Positions 5,268 through 5,762 of a stretch of DNA of 5,762 bases are shown here, piece by piece. Within the stretch, counting starts at the first letter, position 1; the number at the start of each line of letters is the position of its first letter. A program made the translations under genes and the position numbers. The notes beneath the pieces were generated by a model, which was not told the origin of the DNA, did not search any database, and saw only the letters and a list, made by a program, of their open reading frames with translations. Source of the DNA: Thermoprotei archaeon (GTDB taxonomy: Archaea; Thermoproteota; Thermoprotei_A; Marsarchaeales; UBA168); assembly GCA_011055275.1 (NCBI GenBank), contig DSEZ01000080.1, positions 1 through 5,762 on the forward strand, read 5' to 3'.

Positions 5268-5762
5268 GCCGGTTGAGGGAAGCGGCACCGGGCCTTATTG
5301 AAGGCCTTTCATCGGTTGAGGCATCCATGATAGGAACATACGCCTACATATTCGGAGCTAATGGCACGTCGCTCCTTTGGGCGGTGTTGCTGCCATTCAT
5401 CCTTTGGCCTTTCATAGAGTACGCTGCTTCCGTCATTGGAAGCGAGGATCACGTGACCTTTCTCGAGGTGATAAGGAGGCGGTTTGGTGACGTTCCCGCG
5501 GCTATCTCTGCTTTATCGCTTATGGCCAGCAACGTTTCCGCGATGGTGGTTGAGGTTACGGCTGCCTCTCTCGCCATTTCGATGTTTTTTCAAGCAAGGT
5601 GGCCGCTTTTTATACCGGTTTCGATGGCTATACTTTTTTTGGCGCCAAGCGTCACGGGAAAGCGTTGGACCGCGGTCATATTGGCTGGTTCGCTTCCCAT
5701 GCTCGCGTTTCCCGCTGCCGCGGTGCTTTACGTATTGCATGGTTCGGCGGCGCGGACGGTGG
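5264..5762 (+). CDS. NRAMP-like membrane transporter, 5' part (cut by window end)
   Basis: The frame stays open for 166 codons to the window edge. It is highly hydrophobic, with membrane helices at about 10-31, 35-58, 78-108, 114-130 and 136-158. The N-terminal pattern APGLIEGLSSVEASMIGTY (8-26) resembles the first helix of NRAMP-superfamily proteins (GPGL..GLSDxDPSGIATY type). A gated TFLEVIRRRFG (65-75) follows helix 2. ASNVSAMVVEVTAAS (88-102) matches the third-helix ANLxxxxxE region. NRAMP proteins move divalent metals such as Mn2+ or Fe2+. Here the helix-1 metal motif Asp-Pro is replaced by E19-A20, so the substrate may differ. Start TTG 5264 overlaps the previous stop (TTGA) and has GAGGGAT upstream. 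Starting at ATG 5327 would remove the conserved helix-1 opening. Another LeuT-fold carrier is the main alternative. Confidence 0.65.
   Translation, partial: MSRLREAAPGLIEGLSSVEASMIGTYAYIFGANGTSLLWAVLLPFILWPFIEYAASVIGSEDHVTFLEVIRRRFGDVPAAISALSLMASNVSAMVVEVTAASLAISMFFQARWPLFIPVSMAILFLAPSVTGKRWTAVILAGSLPMLAFPAAAVLYVLHGSAARTV

Overview
The window looks archaeal. The clearest sign is a tRNA-Leu(GAG) gene split by a 17-nt intron whose borders form a textbook bulge-helix-bulge. It has a class II variable arm and no encoded CCA. Other signs are a deoxyhypusine synthase family gene, several TATA-like boxes placed about 25 bp before start codons (as in leaderless archaeal transcripts), and frequent AGG and ATA codons. 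Base composition is near 50% GC by eye. I cannot place it more finely; TACK-type archaea and Thermoplasmatota both seem possible.

Layout. Bases 22-122 (minus) hold the tRNA. Bases 168-1289 (minus) encode a protein of unknown function made almost entirely of 11-12 degenerate ~33-residue helical repeats. Bases 1290-1596 hold no secure gene, but the plus strand carries four successive hairpins, the last followed by seven T's. This suggests a structured RNA or a leader/terminator region ahead of the next gene. Bases 1597-3288 (plus) encode a ClC-type anion transporter or channel with a C-terminal CBS pair. Bases 3289-3443 lie between convergent genes and hold inverted repeats with T tracts on both strands. 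Bases 3444-4538 (minus) encode a deoxyhypusine synthase family enzyme with an unusual substrate pocket. Bases 4539-4784 are a divergent promoter region plus a probable 58-codon small gene. Bases 4785-5267 encode a small membrane-anchored protein. It overlaps by 4 nt a membrane transporter gene resembling the NRAMP superfamily (5264 to the window end, truncated by the window).

How they fit together. The window is mostly single housekeeping or transport genes in alternating orientation. Only the last two or three plus-strand genes look like an operon: small ORF, anchored protein, NRAMP-like transporter. The points most worth following are the uncharacterised solenoid protein, the hairpin series before the ClC gene, the altered deoxyhypusine synthase pocket, and the NRAMP-like protein that lacks the canonical Asp-Pro metal motif and is coupled to an unknown anchored partner.
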